The notes below the pieces were generated by a model. The model was not told where the DNA came from. It searched no databases and saw nothing but the letters and a program-made list of their open reading frames with translations. Source: Fragilaria crotonensis (taxonomy: Eukaryota > Bacillariophyta > Fragilariophyceae > Fragilariales > Fragilariaceae). Taken from it: a stretch of 64,000 nucleotides of DNA. Every line of letters begins with the position of its first letter. Position 1 is the stretch's first letter. Both the position numbers and the translations under genes were made by a program. Positions 11,601-22,974 of the stretch are shown here, piece after piece. The stretch is from positions 1 to 64,000 of the forward strand of contig JAKSYS010000141.1 in NCBI GenBank assembly GCA_022925895.1, read 5' to 3'.

Positions 11601-11687
11601 CAAAACAGCGTTGAAACTACTTCTAACGAACTGATACCTGATCTGATTTCTGTGGAGCTTCAGCGTGTTTTCACTCATGATGAACAA
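8611..11687 (-). mobile_element. Decayed IS630/Tc1/mariner-like DNA transposon, transposase remnants
   Basis: A long frame (10146-11687) and shorter downstream frames (about 9898-10125, 9204-9671, 8945-9187, 8611-8922) align block by block with the transposase of the element at 41416-44981. Shared blocks are Tyr-Phe/Tyr-Val-Asp-Gly-His-Glu, then Gly-Gln-Asp-Glu (first catalytic Asp region), then Phe-Leu-Phe-Asp-His-Ser (second Asp) and the Leu-Leu-Gln-Val-Leu-Trp-Glu-Arg-Gly block. The third acidic position (Trp-Gly-His-Ala region in the relative) is lost or scrambled. Five or more frame changes show it cannot make a full transposase. The protein differs clearly from its relative, so this is an older insertion or another lineage, not a recent copy. 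Ends and target duplication were not found. Confidence 0.75.
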
Positions 11688-12679
11688 GGAGATGAAATAT
11701 CTTCAAGAAGCTCCACGGAATATCAAGAATTGGTGAAGGTATGGACTGTCAAGGTCAATGGGGTTGAGAAGCAAGTGATTCGACGCATAAATCTATTTTC
11801 GATGCGCACGCATTAAAAAAATCGTGGTACTAGTACGTAGAGCTCTACCTCGCGAATCCTGTTCGTGAATCCAGCCATACGAATGCGATGTAACTTGTGT
11901 CTAAACGGTAGACCTTCATTCGACTTGCGAACGTGAATCAACCTTCAATATCATACGCCGTGGTGGTACTTGTACTTGAACCTGTTACAAGTACTCCGTG
12001 TGGACGAAGCGGATATAGGATATATGCGTACACGAGTATTCTATGTTCTATGTGGTATGTGGTAAAAGTACCAGGTACCAGTACTCCTTACCTGTGCCGA
12101 CAACGTACATATGTTGATCTGTGCTCTGTTAATTGGTGAATGCATAGTACGTTGGATGTATGAAATATGAACAACTGCATAGAGAGTATTGAATTGTGCA
12201 GTACCGTACTGTACCATTGCAGTGGAATACACGAGTGTTGGTAATCGGCACGCGGGATGCTGCAAGCTGTTTGATGGGATTGGAGCAGCCATTTTCATGC
12301 CACGGTTATTTTCATACAGTGCTCGAACTCCACCATAATACTAGTAGACACTACTACCGCTATGTAGCTCCAGCAGAGAATATAGAGAGGTCTCTACTAA
12401 TTGAGTTTTGTGGATTACTGGTGCCGGTGTATTTGGTGGCATATTTTAATACTCGAGTACATGGGGAAGGCCTTTATCATGCTTCGTCTTTAGCCAGTGG
12501 TGTGCTAGTAGTAGTACACTACTACCAGGCACCATACCATACCATACAAAACCACTTGTCTTAATAGTAGAACGTGATCTATGTGTTCACCAGGGCTCCT
12601 TCCTCGAATCACGAGTGACGGACGAAACGGATCAGATATCGGGTCAGATATCTGTCAGATGTTGTACCAGGCGGCTCTC

Positions 12680-13390
12680 GTAGAAAACATCACCTCGTCC
12701 ACCAGATCTGATCAGATGTCGGTCAGATGATCTGTTCAGATCTGCATATATTTACGACCTCGCATGATATTTTTTGTACCACGAGCGTCGTAGAAAAAAA
12801 CAGATATCTGTCCACGATCTGGCAGATATCTGATCTGTTTCGTCCGTCAAGCATAACATTGTTTTTGCCAAACTTTGAGAGCCCATAACTTTGCCAATAA
12901 TGGCACCAAAGTAGATATTGAAACAGATTCGGAAAGCGCGAGATGTGAACTTTCCGAATCTGTCCTTCATTTTATAATAACCTTCTTCGTTCAATTGTTA
13001 TATCCCGACAAATGTTGTCGATTTTGTTGTTTTCGGGAAAAAGTGCTTTCTGATGAGCCTCTAACTCTTCAACGAAGTGAGATACAAGATAAAGTAGTGC
13101 AGATTTGGAAAGCTGCTTCATAGGGCTTTTGATATCTGTTTCAATATCTATGTTGCTGCCATTATTGGCGAAGTTATGGGCTCACAAAGTTTGCCTGAAG
13201 GCAAATAACAATGGAATGCGCACCGTCTTGCCACCGGGACTGACAGATCTGAAAAACAGATCTGTGTCAGATGTTCTCGAGACATCCGTTTTCTTCTACG
13301 GCACTCGTGGTACAAACACTCCTCGGGACCTCGAACAGATGTCGCATCTGAACGGATACGTGCCACGTTGTACCTCATCAGATCTGTCGG
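12680..13390. repeat. Long imperfect inverted repeat (fold-back-like), arms about 250 nt
   Basis: The left arm (about 12680-12930) and right arm (about 13133-13390) are imperfect reverse complements. The clearest paired blocks are TTTGTACCACGAG with its complement at 13306-13318, the block reading GAGCCCATAACTTTGCCAATAATGG, and GATATTGAAACAGAT near 12913-12928 against ATCTGTTTCAATATC near 13133-13147. CAGATATCTG and CAGATCTG words recur in both arms and also upstream from about 12630, suggesting extra partial copies. No transposase is seen. It could be a non-autonomous fold-back or Mutator-like element. Confidence 0.7.
12925..12962. repeat. Perfect 13-bp hairpin inside the inverted repeat region
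   Basis: CAGATTCGGAAAG is followed after 12 nt by its exact reverse complement CTTTCCGAATCTG. A weaker copy of one arm (CAGATTTGGAAAG) lies near 13100. It sits at the inner edge of the left arm of the larger inverted repeat. Confidence 0.7.
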
Positions 13391-14432
13391 CAAGACGGTT
13401 GCGGCTCGTGACTAGCATCATGTTTTCTACATGCAAAATCCATTGCGACTACGACATACGAATAAACTGTATATACATAGATAGAGATACGAAGATTGTT
13501 CACGCGAGTACTTGTCATCCACCTACTACAAGTACCGGTTGGACCATTGACCATTCCAACCAGACTTGACTGCACGATACGCGATGTCGATTGCATACAC
13601 TGGGTAATAGTGCCCATATCACGCATACCTGCAAACTACTGTAGAATCAAAACATACTGGTGTACTGGAGTATCATACAATACAGATCCTCGGACTGAAG
13701 TCTGTGCCCTTTCATGATAGCAAGGGAAAAGCTCGCCTGGAGTAGTACAAGTACTCCAGTACGTCCTCGACAGTAAAATCATCCGTACTGGTACTGGTAC
13801 TACGGACTCACAAAGAGATATGGTATTCAGTATACAGTATGAATATTGTGCCAGTAGCATGCGTTCGCGTATTGGAGTGCAGCACATAGCGCAGTGCACA
13901 CAAGGAAGACGAGAGTGAAATCAATACGCTCCGAGTATCGTACTTGTACTCTGCATGTGTATGCACACAACCCTATTATTGGTATGATAAAAGTACACGA
14001 ATTGCAGTACGAGTACCTACGACGGCACAGATTACGATCATCGAGTCTGTTTTAGTTCGCAGCGTCCGCAGCTAAACCCTAAACCTATTTTACATACAGT
14101 ACGTAATCTTTTTTGGTACCAGTAGCACGTGATCGTTGATACTCTTAGTATTTGTACTGTAGTTGATGATAGTAGTCCGAGTAATGGGAGTACTACAGTT
14201 CTACTCTACCGGTAGTAGAGTAGTAGTACAAGGACCAGTTACAACGAAGCAGAATCTTGCACTCTCCGGGAAAATTTGGACTTTCCCGCATCTCCTGAGC
14301 ATACACGCATACACGTCCAACGGGTGTATACATGTATATGCAGACATAAAATTGCGTGTGCACAGTGCGAAGTGCAATTGTGGAGGTTTGGCTACATACG
14401 CTTGCCTGTGCTTGTCATAATGGGCATACAAG

Positions 14433-14463
14433 TTGTACTGTTGTACTGTTGTACTGTTGTACT
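14433..14463. repeat. Microsatellite (TTGTACTG), about four copies
   Basis: The octamer TTGTACTG is repeated about four times without change. It contains the GTAC core that is common across the intergenic DNA of this window. Confidence 0.9.
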
Positions 14464-14685
14464 ACAGTACCGGCAAGGTGTGCAGTATGCATATGCATAC
14501 TTGGACCTTGGACCTGGTACTTGTAGGTTATACTGCATACTGCATACTGAATACTGCATAGTACAGTAGTACACTTCTATCGCGAATGCAGTCACGGCAA
14601 GATTTTAATGACTATCGTGCGGTTGCTTTTGCAGACTCACCGCTCACATCGTCGAAGCGAATTGACGATCTCAAGTGTATAAAGC

Positions 14686-15852
14686 ATGTTACGACGAGTT
14701 CGAGGCTTCAGCATTAGAAACATCGGAACGAGCCAACGGGATCTGTCAAGTTCCCTTGGCGGAGGCGATGATGCAAGTCATTGGGTCCCAGCCCCCAAGG
14801 GCATAGCGGCGTGCACTCTCCACAAGAATAAAAACGAGGCACTTGGCCGCCTCACCTTCAAATACGACGCGTCGTCATTTCATCAGGCCTTGGAGGAGTC
14901 TCGTGACACGGATAAGCCCGTTATATTGCTATTTCAGGCAATGCACGGGGCACCTGACGCCATTGCAATGGGAAAATCGGTTCTTTCCCATCCACTGTTG
15001 ATTGAAGCAGCCGAATCGTTGTTCATAAGAGTCATTGTGGATATCGCAGGAACAACTCCAGATGATGCGCAGCTGCTGGCCAGATATCACGAAAACTGTC
15101 ATCATGGCACTGTGATTCGCATTGTCAACTGCAAGGGACATGACCTCGCAGTAAAGCTGGAGGGCATTCGCTGCTCTGTTGCGAACATTGCGAAAGCAAT
15201 GCGAGGTGTACTCGATAGAAAGGGATTGAAGGTTCCTAAGTATCTGAAGCTCCTTGAGGCGGAATGCCTTGCTCCTGTTGACATTCCTTCAAAAGCCTCG
15301 ACAGCCAACGCCGTCGTCTTCAAGACCAAGCAATCGACGAAGGCTGAAATCGACTTCGCCGAATTGAAGGGAGTCGTGGCAGTTGAATGTGGGAAACTTT
15401 CCAGAAGCAAGGCTGTCAAAGTTACGTACAATCCTGAAGTCATTGATTGCAAGGAAGTATTTTTGCACGCTTATTCGGTGATGAGCGTAGAATCAGTCCA
15501 CTGGACAAACGTGCGCCAGATGCAGGCGTTGCAGTCTGAATTTGGAAACCTGGATGCTCCACCGTTGCTCGATGAACTCGGGTCGGCACCGTTTAGTCGA
15601 GGGAAAGATCCCAAACATTTCCTTCGAACGACGCTTTTACGCTACGTTCCTTTGACTTCCCTTCAGGCTTTGCGGGCAAACTTGGCCATATCGAGGAATG
15701 AACATGAAGATGTGGATGAGCTCTTGAGCCCGCGACAGCTTGCGATTCTTGAGGCTGTCGAGACGAGACGTCCACGCCTAGAAACTGTGGACGTCGAAAT
15801 AAGCGACGCGTGGACAAGACTAGAGAGCGACGGTGTCTTTGATTGGAGTTGA
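14686..15852 (+). CDS. VPGUxxT-like thioredoxin-fold protein with MsrA-like C-terminal region, redox site lost (paralogue 1)
   Basis: 388 residues, one intact frame. The N-terminus (Met-Leu-Arg-Arg-Val-Arg, Ser rich) suggests a mitochondrial or similar presequence. Residues about 65-170 match the bacterial VPGUxxT thioredoxin-like (seleno)protein pattern: Lys-Pro-Val then Leu-Leu-Phe-Gln, the active-site segment, then Val-Leu-Ser-His-Pro-Leu-Leu-Ile-Glu-Ala. In that family the site reads Pro-Gly-Sec/Cys-X-X-Cys; here it reads His-Gly-Ala-Pro-Asp-Ala, so both redox residues are Ala. Residues about 225-290 resemble the MsrA-like section (Val-Thr-Tyr-Asn-Pro-Glu-Val). The C-terminus carries the family's Tyr-Val-Pro-Leu and Leu-Ser-Pro-Arg-Gln blocks. 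A catalytic redox role is unlikely; a binding or scaffold role is inference. Two close paralogues lie downstream. Confidence 0.75.
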   Translation: MLRRVRGFSIRNIGTSQRDLSSSLGGGDDASHWVPAPKGIAACTLHKNKNEALGRLTFKYDASSFHQALEESRDTDKPVILLFQAMHGAPDAIAMGKSVLSHPLLIEAAESLFIRVIVDIAGTTPDDAQLLARYHENCHHGTVIRIVNCKGHDLAVKLEGIRCSVANIAKAMRGVLDRKGLKVPKYLKLLEAECLAPVDIPSKASTANAVVFKTKQSTKAEIDFAELKGVVAVECGKLSRSKAVKVTYNPEVIDCKEVFLHAYSVMSVESVHWTNVRQMQALQSEFGNLDAPPLLDELGSAPFSRGKDPKHFLRTTLLRYVPLTSLQALRANLAISRNEHEDVDELLSPRQLAILEAVETRRPRLETVDVEISDAWTRLESDGVFDWS

Positions 15853-16368
15853 TGTACATATTCAATGATCTGCGGGTAATTTATGTTAGACAACTCTGGT
15901 AACTCGCAGGAACATGGTTGGCTACCCAATGCTAATTGTATCCGACTCCGAGGCGTCTCTCGGCGATGCCAGGCTGCGACGACCGCCACAGCTCGTAGCT
16001 CAAAGAATGAATGCATGCCCCTATTCAAAAACGAACCGATGCGCAAATTCCTGACACAGGCCTTGGCAGTTACCACACACCGATGACAAGTCGGAAAGTA
16101 TGCTCTTATTTGTAGAGGACACAACAAAAGGAATTCTAATCACAACTTTTACATCACCACTTCACCAGAAAGTACTATGGCTAAATAATCGGAATGTCCA
16201 TTTCTAATTTTGAGTTGTATAACACCTTCCGTTCTGTATCATAGTTGAATTAACTTCTTATTTACCCTTTTCTTCTGGAGTATAATGGTGTTGGAGCACT
16301 CCCCAGTACTCCGAGAAAAACTGTACCACGTATAAGTGTATGCATATGTAGATCAAGAATAATGTCTA
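15853..16368. other. Intergenic between convergent paralogues 1 and 2
   Basis: No gene or strong repeat is seen. The region contains the 3' flanks of the two convergent paralogues. Confidence 0.5.
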
Positions 16369-17528
16369 TCAATCCCAGTCGAAAACTCCATCTTTCTGGA
16401 GTCTCCTCCAAGCATCAGAAATGGGAACGTCAACAGTTTCTCGACCTGGAGGCTTCGTCTCGACAGCGTTGAATATGGCAAGTTGCCTCGGGCTCAAGAG
16501 ATCGTCCACCAGTTCATTTTGATCCTTCGATATTGCTAGGTTTGCCTTCAAAGCCTGAAGTGAGGTCAGAGGAACGTACTTCAAAAGCGTGGTTCGAAGG
16601 AAATGTTTGGGATCTTTCCCTCGAGTGAACGGAGTTGATCCGAGTTCCTCCAGCAATGGAGGATCATCAACTTTCAATAATTGCGATTGCACACTCATCA
16701 TCTGGTGCATGTCCGTCCAGTATACTGACTCGACGTACACGTGGAAAATAGCGTGTAGAAACACTGCCTTGCAATCGATCACCTCGGGATCGTACGTAAC
16801 CTTCACGGCACGGTTGCCGGAAATCTTCCCACATTCAACGGCGATAACCCCATTGAGTTCGCCGAAGCCGACCTCGGCCTTTTTCGTCGCCTTGGTTGTG
16901 AAGACAATGACCTTAGCTGTCGTGCGCACAGCTTTCGAAGGAACATCAATGAGCGCGGCGCTCCTCTTCGAGTAGCCTAAGATAAGTTGGAACCTTCAAC
17001 GTCTTTCTTTCGAGCGCCTCTCGCATGGCCCTTGCAATATTTCCAACAGAGCAACGACTACCCTCGAGCTTTACCGCGAGGTCGCGACCCTTGTAGTTGA
17101 CAATACGAACCACAGTGTCGTGATGGCGGTTCTCGTGGTACCTGGCGAGCAGTTGAGCATCGTCCGAAGATGTTCCTGCGATATCAATAAAGACCGCAAT
17201 AAAGAGCGATTCGGCTGCCTCGATCAACAGAGGATGAGAGAGCACCGAAGTTCCCATCGCTACCGCGTCTGGCGCCCCGTGGGTGGCTTGAAAGATCAAA
17301 GAACAGGCTTTTCTGTGTACCGAGACACCTCTAATGCCCGATGAAACGACGACGCGTCGTGTTTGAAGTTGAGGCGGCCAAGCTCCTCGTTTTGTTCCTT
17401 CGCAGCACGCACTCCTCGATACCTTTGGGGGCAGGAACCCATTCATCTTGGTCCAGTGTTCTGGACAGACTTCTGATGCTGGAGGAGAGACTCCTCAGGC
17501 TGATCCTGCGACTTACTTGTCGAATCAT
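16369..17528 (-). CDS. VPGUxxT-like thioredoxin-fold protein, paralogue 2 (three frame breaks; possible pseudogene)
   Basis: Nearly identical in protein and DNA to paralogue 3 at 21809 and clearly related to paralogue 1. The start Met-Ile-Arg-Gln-Val-Ser at 17528 aligns with the start of paralogue 3. The same Ala-Pro-Asp-Ala replacement of the redox site and the Val-Leu-Ser-His-Pro and Leu-Ser-Pro-Arg-Gln blocks are present. Compared with paralogue 3 the frame is broken three times: one A missing from a run near 17392, one base missing near 17298, and CT missing from CTCT near 16959. The first has the homopolymer form seen in other genes here. Three breaks in one gene leave open a true pseudogene. 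It converges on paralogue 1 and is inverted relative to both others. Confidence 0.7.
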
Positions 17529-20500
17529 TCTGAAGCGATTTCTTTTGTTGGCGGCTTTCCTCCGTTTGTGTGTTCCTTTCTGGTGAGAAGAAGATGATAA
17601 GTCTGGATGTCAGTGAACGGAGGCCTCACAGGTGGCGTAACTCCTGCGTTTTTTGATTGGATTGAGAAGAGGAAGAAGTATTTTATGGCCACCTCGTCAG
17701 ATGTGGGTAACCCTTGCTCGCTTGCCTATTTATTGCCTATTCCCTATTGTACTGGATTGGAACGTACGATAATGTCGAATCTACATGAAATTTGGATTCC
17801 TCTCAAGTACCTGTACGATATGCTTGCTTACTTAAATATTTGTGAAACATCTCGCATCCCACTCGATGCAGAGCATTTAAAGTGCGGATGAAATGTCTGC
17901 ATTCTATATGGGGACCGTCATCCGACAATGTCTAGTGCATGAACTGTACGGAAGTGCTTGGACTACCTGGTACTCGAGTACTGGAGTATAGTACTTGGAC
18001 TCGAATACTAAACTAGTCCCAAGAGCTTCAACCGCATTCACTCGAAGACTCATCAGTTATATATATATAAACTCGACTATATGATTTGTACACCAACCGG
18101 TAGTCTACTTCTGATTTTGCGTACAGCACTTATCGAACTACCCGGTATTCGACCTCGAGCCGGAACACGGAGTATTTAACAACGAACTTAAAAGTCAGGA
18201 AGGTCAAGGTAAAAACAGATAGAAAAACGGTTCTCGTCCGTCGAAACTCCAGACCATGACCAACACTTTTCCGATGGTACATGTACATTTAATTCTGGAT
18301 TCACGATAATAGAGAGTGACCGTTAGTTCGCAGTACGTTCGTGAGCCGAGGGGTCCCGTTAGGCGCTTCTGGCTACGTTTTATGCATCCGTTGTATGTCC
18401 CAAGGATATCTGTTTCTACCTGTTAGCCTGTCTCAGGGCTTTAGAAACCTGTTTGGACATCTTGAAGGTATTACTCCGAGTGCTTTTCAAACGTACTGTG
18501 ACCTACATCCGTTTCAGAATGGTTGAGAGCTTTTTAAACGTGTATACATACTCAAAACTCAACTAAGTCTGGAATTTTTGACGATTCGAGCGCTACCGTA
18601 GTACGGTACTCCAGTATCAAGGATGAAAATGAGTCCTCGTTGGTGCGTGGTGCGCCAATTCGGGGATTGACAAATCAAATACCGTACCATTGTGTTCAGT
18701 AGTGTTTCATACAGTACCAAGTTACTTAAAGGAGAATTTCAAAATACTGTACTCCATTGCTCGGAGCTCGGGTTCATTTTATTACCTTTCAGTTTTGCAG
18801 TAACCAGTAAAAACACCTACTGGGACCAAACCTGTTAAAAATTTCTCGTATTGATGACTTTATTTAACAATAACACTGTTTACGGGTTCGTATTATCACT
18901 GAATTCAGCGTTTAGGGTGATATTTAACCCGATTACAATCAAAAAACTGCTGTTCGTAGCCGGCAGTGCCACTGCTTCACCACAACTTGGCACATGGTAT
19001 TGCAGGTGCCTTCAAAATGACGAATCGATGGTTGATGCCATGGCTTTGCAATGGATGGTTTCATCACAAATGTCAGCACTTAACTGCTGTTACAATCAAT
19101 AGTTCAATAGTTAGTAGCTATGTCATTAAGGGCATGATGCAGCATCAACATTAGTCACAATTCTCAGAACGATTGCTTCAAAGTGAATATTCAACAAACA
19201 TGAAGCACTTCTTATCTCAACATTTTGCATGTCATTCTACATGCTGGTGCTTCACAGGATTCATGGTCTACAGAACGTTACATTCCAAGAATTTGTCAGC
19301 ATTTTGGTGCAATGTTCCTTCATTGCATTCCTCAATCATGTCATCAAGTTTGTGAGCACGACGTTCCTCAAATCACGCCCATCGACAGTCATTTTACCAA
19401 AACTTTTATTGCCTCGTCATCCCCAACAATAATCTTGAAGTAACAATGGATGTGCTCTTTGCAGACAGAATTTAGTGTGGGTATTCAACTGGTGCATTTT
19501 CTGCACTTACCATCCTCTTGACCTTCACCAGCTTCAACAGCGATGCTTGTGTGACATACTTGAAAACACAACTCCCAATGAGTATCGTAAACACGCGCTA
19601 CTGTATAGCAAGATTAAGGGGCTTATGATAGAGTTCAAAGGGCGAAGGATGCCCTTGATTTTTACTTTGGTTTCGAAACTTCAAGGAAAACAGAGCGTGC
19701 AGAGAAGACAAAGTACACCAATGAAAAAATGAAATTGATGATTTTTTAGAGAGATAGAGTCCAGGAAGTTGTTGAAAATTAACCCTTTGAATTCGTTATT
19801 TTTAATCCCTAACGGAGTACAATCGAGCATTAAACCTGCTGCCAGCCAGTGCATCCAATGGGTGTTGTGAGTCCATGAGCAACTTGTTCATCTCAGAACA
19901 CAAACACTTCCTCCACAAGGCAATGTCTTCCTTTTCCGCCTTTTATCATTTGCAAAGCTTTTTGATTGATGGTGAAAATGCCATTCTTGTCAGTAGCAAC
20001 AAAGGATTTGTGATGGTCTTGTTGTCATTCCAGCAAAAGTTGCTTGTCCTCATTTTGACTATACCGATGTTCCTCATGCAATGTTGAAAGTGACATGTAT
20101 CATAAATGATGCTTATGCACTTGGCTGCTTCCAAAGCAGAGTAGGGAACCATTATCTAGCATGGTAGAATACCTTTGGTCAACAAAGTTTATCAAGTGTG
20201 CCTCAAGGTTGAATTTGACGACGATTCTACAAGTGGCTGAAAAACGTTGGTGCGTCACCAACATGTTCATACTGGATAATCTTCAGCCAAAATATGGAAG
20301 TGCGTCATCAACAATATACCGATAGAGGTTGAATGCTGAATGTTGAATGTTGAATGTGTATTGATATGAAATTTTTCACGAATAGTACACCGGGATTTCC
20401 CAACAATTACTCGAGTACAAGAGTACTCCGTACATTGTACTACATACACTCCAACCCGATTTGATTGTAATCGGTACCAGCTACATACAATGCGGGACGC

Positions 20501-21808
20501 ATAGCTTTCCCGCCTCAGCGGCTGCTTGACGTTACGGTACTTGTTATTGTTATGGTGGTGGTCTGTAGCTATACGCAACTATGGGAGATAGGAAAGAGGT
20601 GGGTGTCGTGACATCCTACTAGGAGCGATTTACGGTACCCTGCCCAATTCCTGTGGCGGTAGCACGGACTTGTCAGTGCCTACCGTATTGTGCGGCGGGC
20701 GGGCGGGGTAAAGAAAAACTATGCTAGCTACTCGGTAGCTCCGCTTTACACTCGCGAGGTCACCTGTCACCTGTCTCGTTGCAGGTTCGACGCGTCCGTG
20801 AATGCATAATGTTATTGTTTATTGTCGTTCTCGGACCCTCGTCCGTGTGCGCAAATAATGAGCAAATAGTTGCAAGTGCTTACTCTCGGTTCAAAAGCCA
20901 GTTCTTCGTACAACTCATATCGCCTGTAGGTCTCGGTATCTCTGACTGCCCGAATTCTTGGGTGGGCGACGTGGAGTGCTAACTGTGTGGGAACTTGTGC
21001 TTACGTCGTACCTTCCGTCTGCAGTCTGCACTGCCGCTGCCGGTATGAGGTATGATATGCAATGTAGAGCGTTGAGTTCGATTTGGGTTACGTTGGGCGT
21101 TGGGCAATACGTCAATGTGTCCTGCAAGTCGCAAGAACTGTATGCATAGTTTTCAAAACGGATAATCTATTCCAGAAAATGACCACATTCGGAGAAACCC
21201 CGAAAAGATGGTTGGCATAAAAATGTTGACCAATTGTAGAATAGTATGGGCTTGAAACACGATACAGGACTGCACGAGATTAGCGAGCCATTTATATCAC
21301 TATGTCCTCGAGTGATCGAGTACTCTAAGTAGTAGGACCAGCGCAAGATAACGTGCTGAATTGGAAATACTTATGGGCTTATGCGGTTATAATCCGGGGC
21401 CATGTAAGTTACTCCCTTAGAAACCTCCAAAAATTCCTAAGATACGGGGCTGTTGATTCTGAATACTGATACTCGTGAATGTTATTTACGACATCTGTGA
21501 TGACAGATTTCGGAGCAAAAACAAGAAACCGTAGATCCAAACACCGGCATCCGACATGGGACGAAATCGAATAAAAGATTATAGTACCGTGCAACCTGCT
21601 GCCACACTGCCGCACCTAAGTAACGTTAGCGAGAGGCAAGATTCGATCAAAGCATACAGATATTACTAGAACTTAAGTGCTCGCTCCAACGAACCCCAAA
21701 CGTCCGTCGCCATCACTTATATCCCTCTACTAGAGAATAGAGACTCATCGTCATCTTCACCAGGAAGCACCGTGGAGGAACATTACCAACAACAACAAAC
21801 GCCCCACT
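17529..21808. other. 4.3-kb intergenic stretch, partly AT-rich, no recognised gene
   Basis: From about 18.8 to 20.3 kb the base composition is richer in A and T than the flanks, and many short overlapping open frames occur (longest about 85 codons, 19475-19732). None shows a motif I recognise. A decayed mobile element is the likeliest explanation, but no transposase motif or terminal repeat was found. TGAATGTTGAATG tandem words occur near 20331-20360 and a short TA run near 18059. The last few hundred bases should include the promoter of paralogue 3. Confidence 0.4.
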
Positions 21809-22974
21809 ATGATTCGTCAATTAAGCCGTGGCGTCAGTCTTCAGAGTCTCTCCTCCAGCATTAGGAGTCTGACCAGAACACTGGAGGACCAAGATGAATG
21901 GGTTCCTGCCCCCAAAGGTATCGAGGAGTGCGTGCTCCGAAGGAACAAAAACGAGGCGCTTGGTCGCCTCAACTTCAAACACGACGCGTCATCGTTTCTT
22001 CGGGCATTGGAGGAGTCTCGGTTCACTGAAAAGCCCATTCTCATGATCTTTCAAGCAACCAACGGGGCGCCAGACGCGGTAGCGATGGGAACTTCGGTGC
22101 TTTCTCATCCTCTGTTGATCGAGGCAGCCGAATCGCTCTTTATTGCAGTCTTTATTGATATCGCAGGAACATCTTCGGATGATGCTCAACTGCTCGCCAG
22201 GTACCACGAGAACCGACATCACGACACTGTCGTTCGCATTGTCAACTACAAGGGTCACGACCTTGCCGTGAAGCTGGAGGGCAATCGCTGCTCCGTTGGA
22301 AACATTGCAAGGGCAATGCGAGAGGCGCTCGAAAGAAAGTCGTTGGAGGTTCCAACCTATCTTAGGCTACTTGAAGAGGAGCGCCGCGCTCTCATTGATG
22401 TTCCTTCGAAGACAGTGCGCACGACAGCTAAGGTCATTGTCTTCACAACTAAAGCGACAAAAAAAGCCGAGGTCGGCTTCGGCGAACTCAATGGGGTTAT
22501 CGCCGTTGAATGTGGCAAGGTTTCCGGCAACCGTGCCGTGAAGGTTACGTACGATCCCGAGGTGATCGATTGCAAGGCAGTGTTTCTACATGCCATTTTC
22601 CACGTGTACGTCAAGTCAGTGTACTGGACGGACATACACCAGATGATGAGCGTGCAGTCGCAATTGTTGAAAGTGGATGATCCTCCATTGCTGGAGGAAC
22701 TCGGATCAACTCCGTTCACTCGAGGAAAGATCCCAAACATTTCCTTCGAACCACGCTTTTGAAGTACGTTCCTCTGACCTCACTTCAGGCTTTGAAGGCA
22801 AACCTAGCAATATCGAAGGATCAAAATGAACTGGTGGACGATCTCTTGAGCCCGAGGCAACTTGCCATATTCAAAGCTGTCGAAACAAAGCGTCCGCGTA
22901 AAGAAACAGTTGACATTTCAATTTCAGATGCTTGGAGGCAAATCCAGAAGGATCGTGTTTTTGACTGGGATTGA
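21809..22974 (+). CDS. VPGUxxT-like thioredoxin-fold protein, paralogue 3 (one frame break)
   Basis: About 388 residues when read through one frame change. The order is a presequence-like N-terminus (Met-Ile-Arg-Gln-Leu-Ser, Arg and Ser rich), a thioredoxin-like region with Phe-Gln-Ala-Thr-Asn-Gly-Ala-Pro-Asp-Ala in place of the redox site, then Val-Leu-Ser-His-Pro-Leu-Leu, an MsrA-like section with Val-Thr-Tyr-Asp-Pro-Glu-Val, and the C-terminal Tyr-Val-Pro-Leu and Leu-Ser-Pro-Arg-Gln blocks. The break is one G missing near 22724: paralogue 2 has CGAGGGAAAG where this copy has CGAGGAAAG. This looks like a sequencing error in a functional gene. It is the closest relative of paralogue 2, so those two arose from the more recent duplication. 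Confidence 0.75.

Larger units (their letters stand above)
11688..14685. other. Intergenic, repeat-rich
   Basis: No gene is recognised in 3 kb. The stretch holds the long inverted repeat at 12680-13390, a microsatellite near 14433, and many GTAC, AGTACT and TACCAG words. Open frames here are short and change between strands. Confidence 0.5.
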
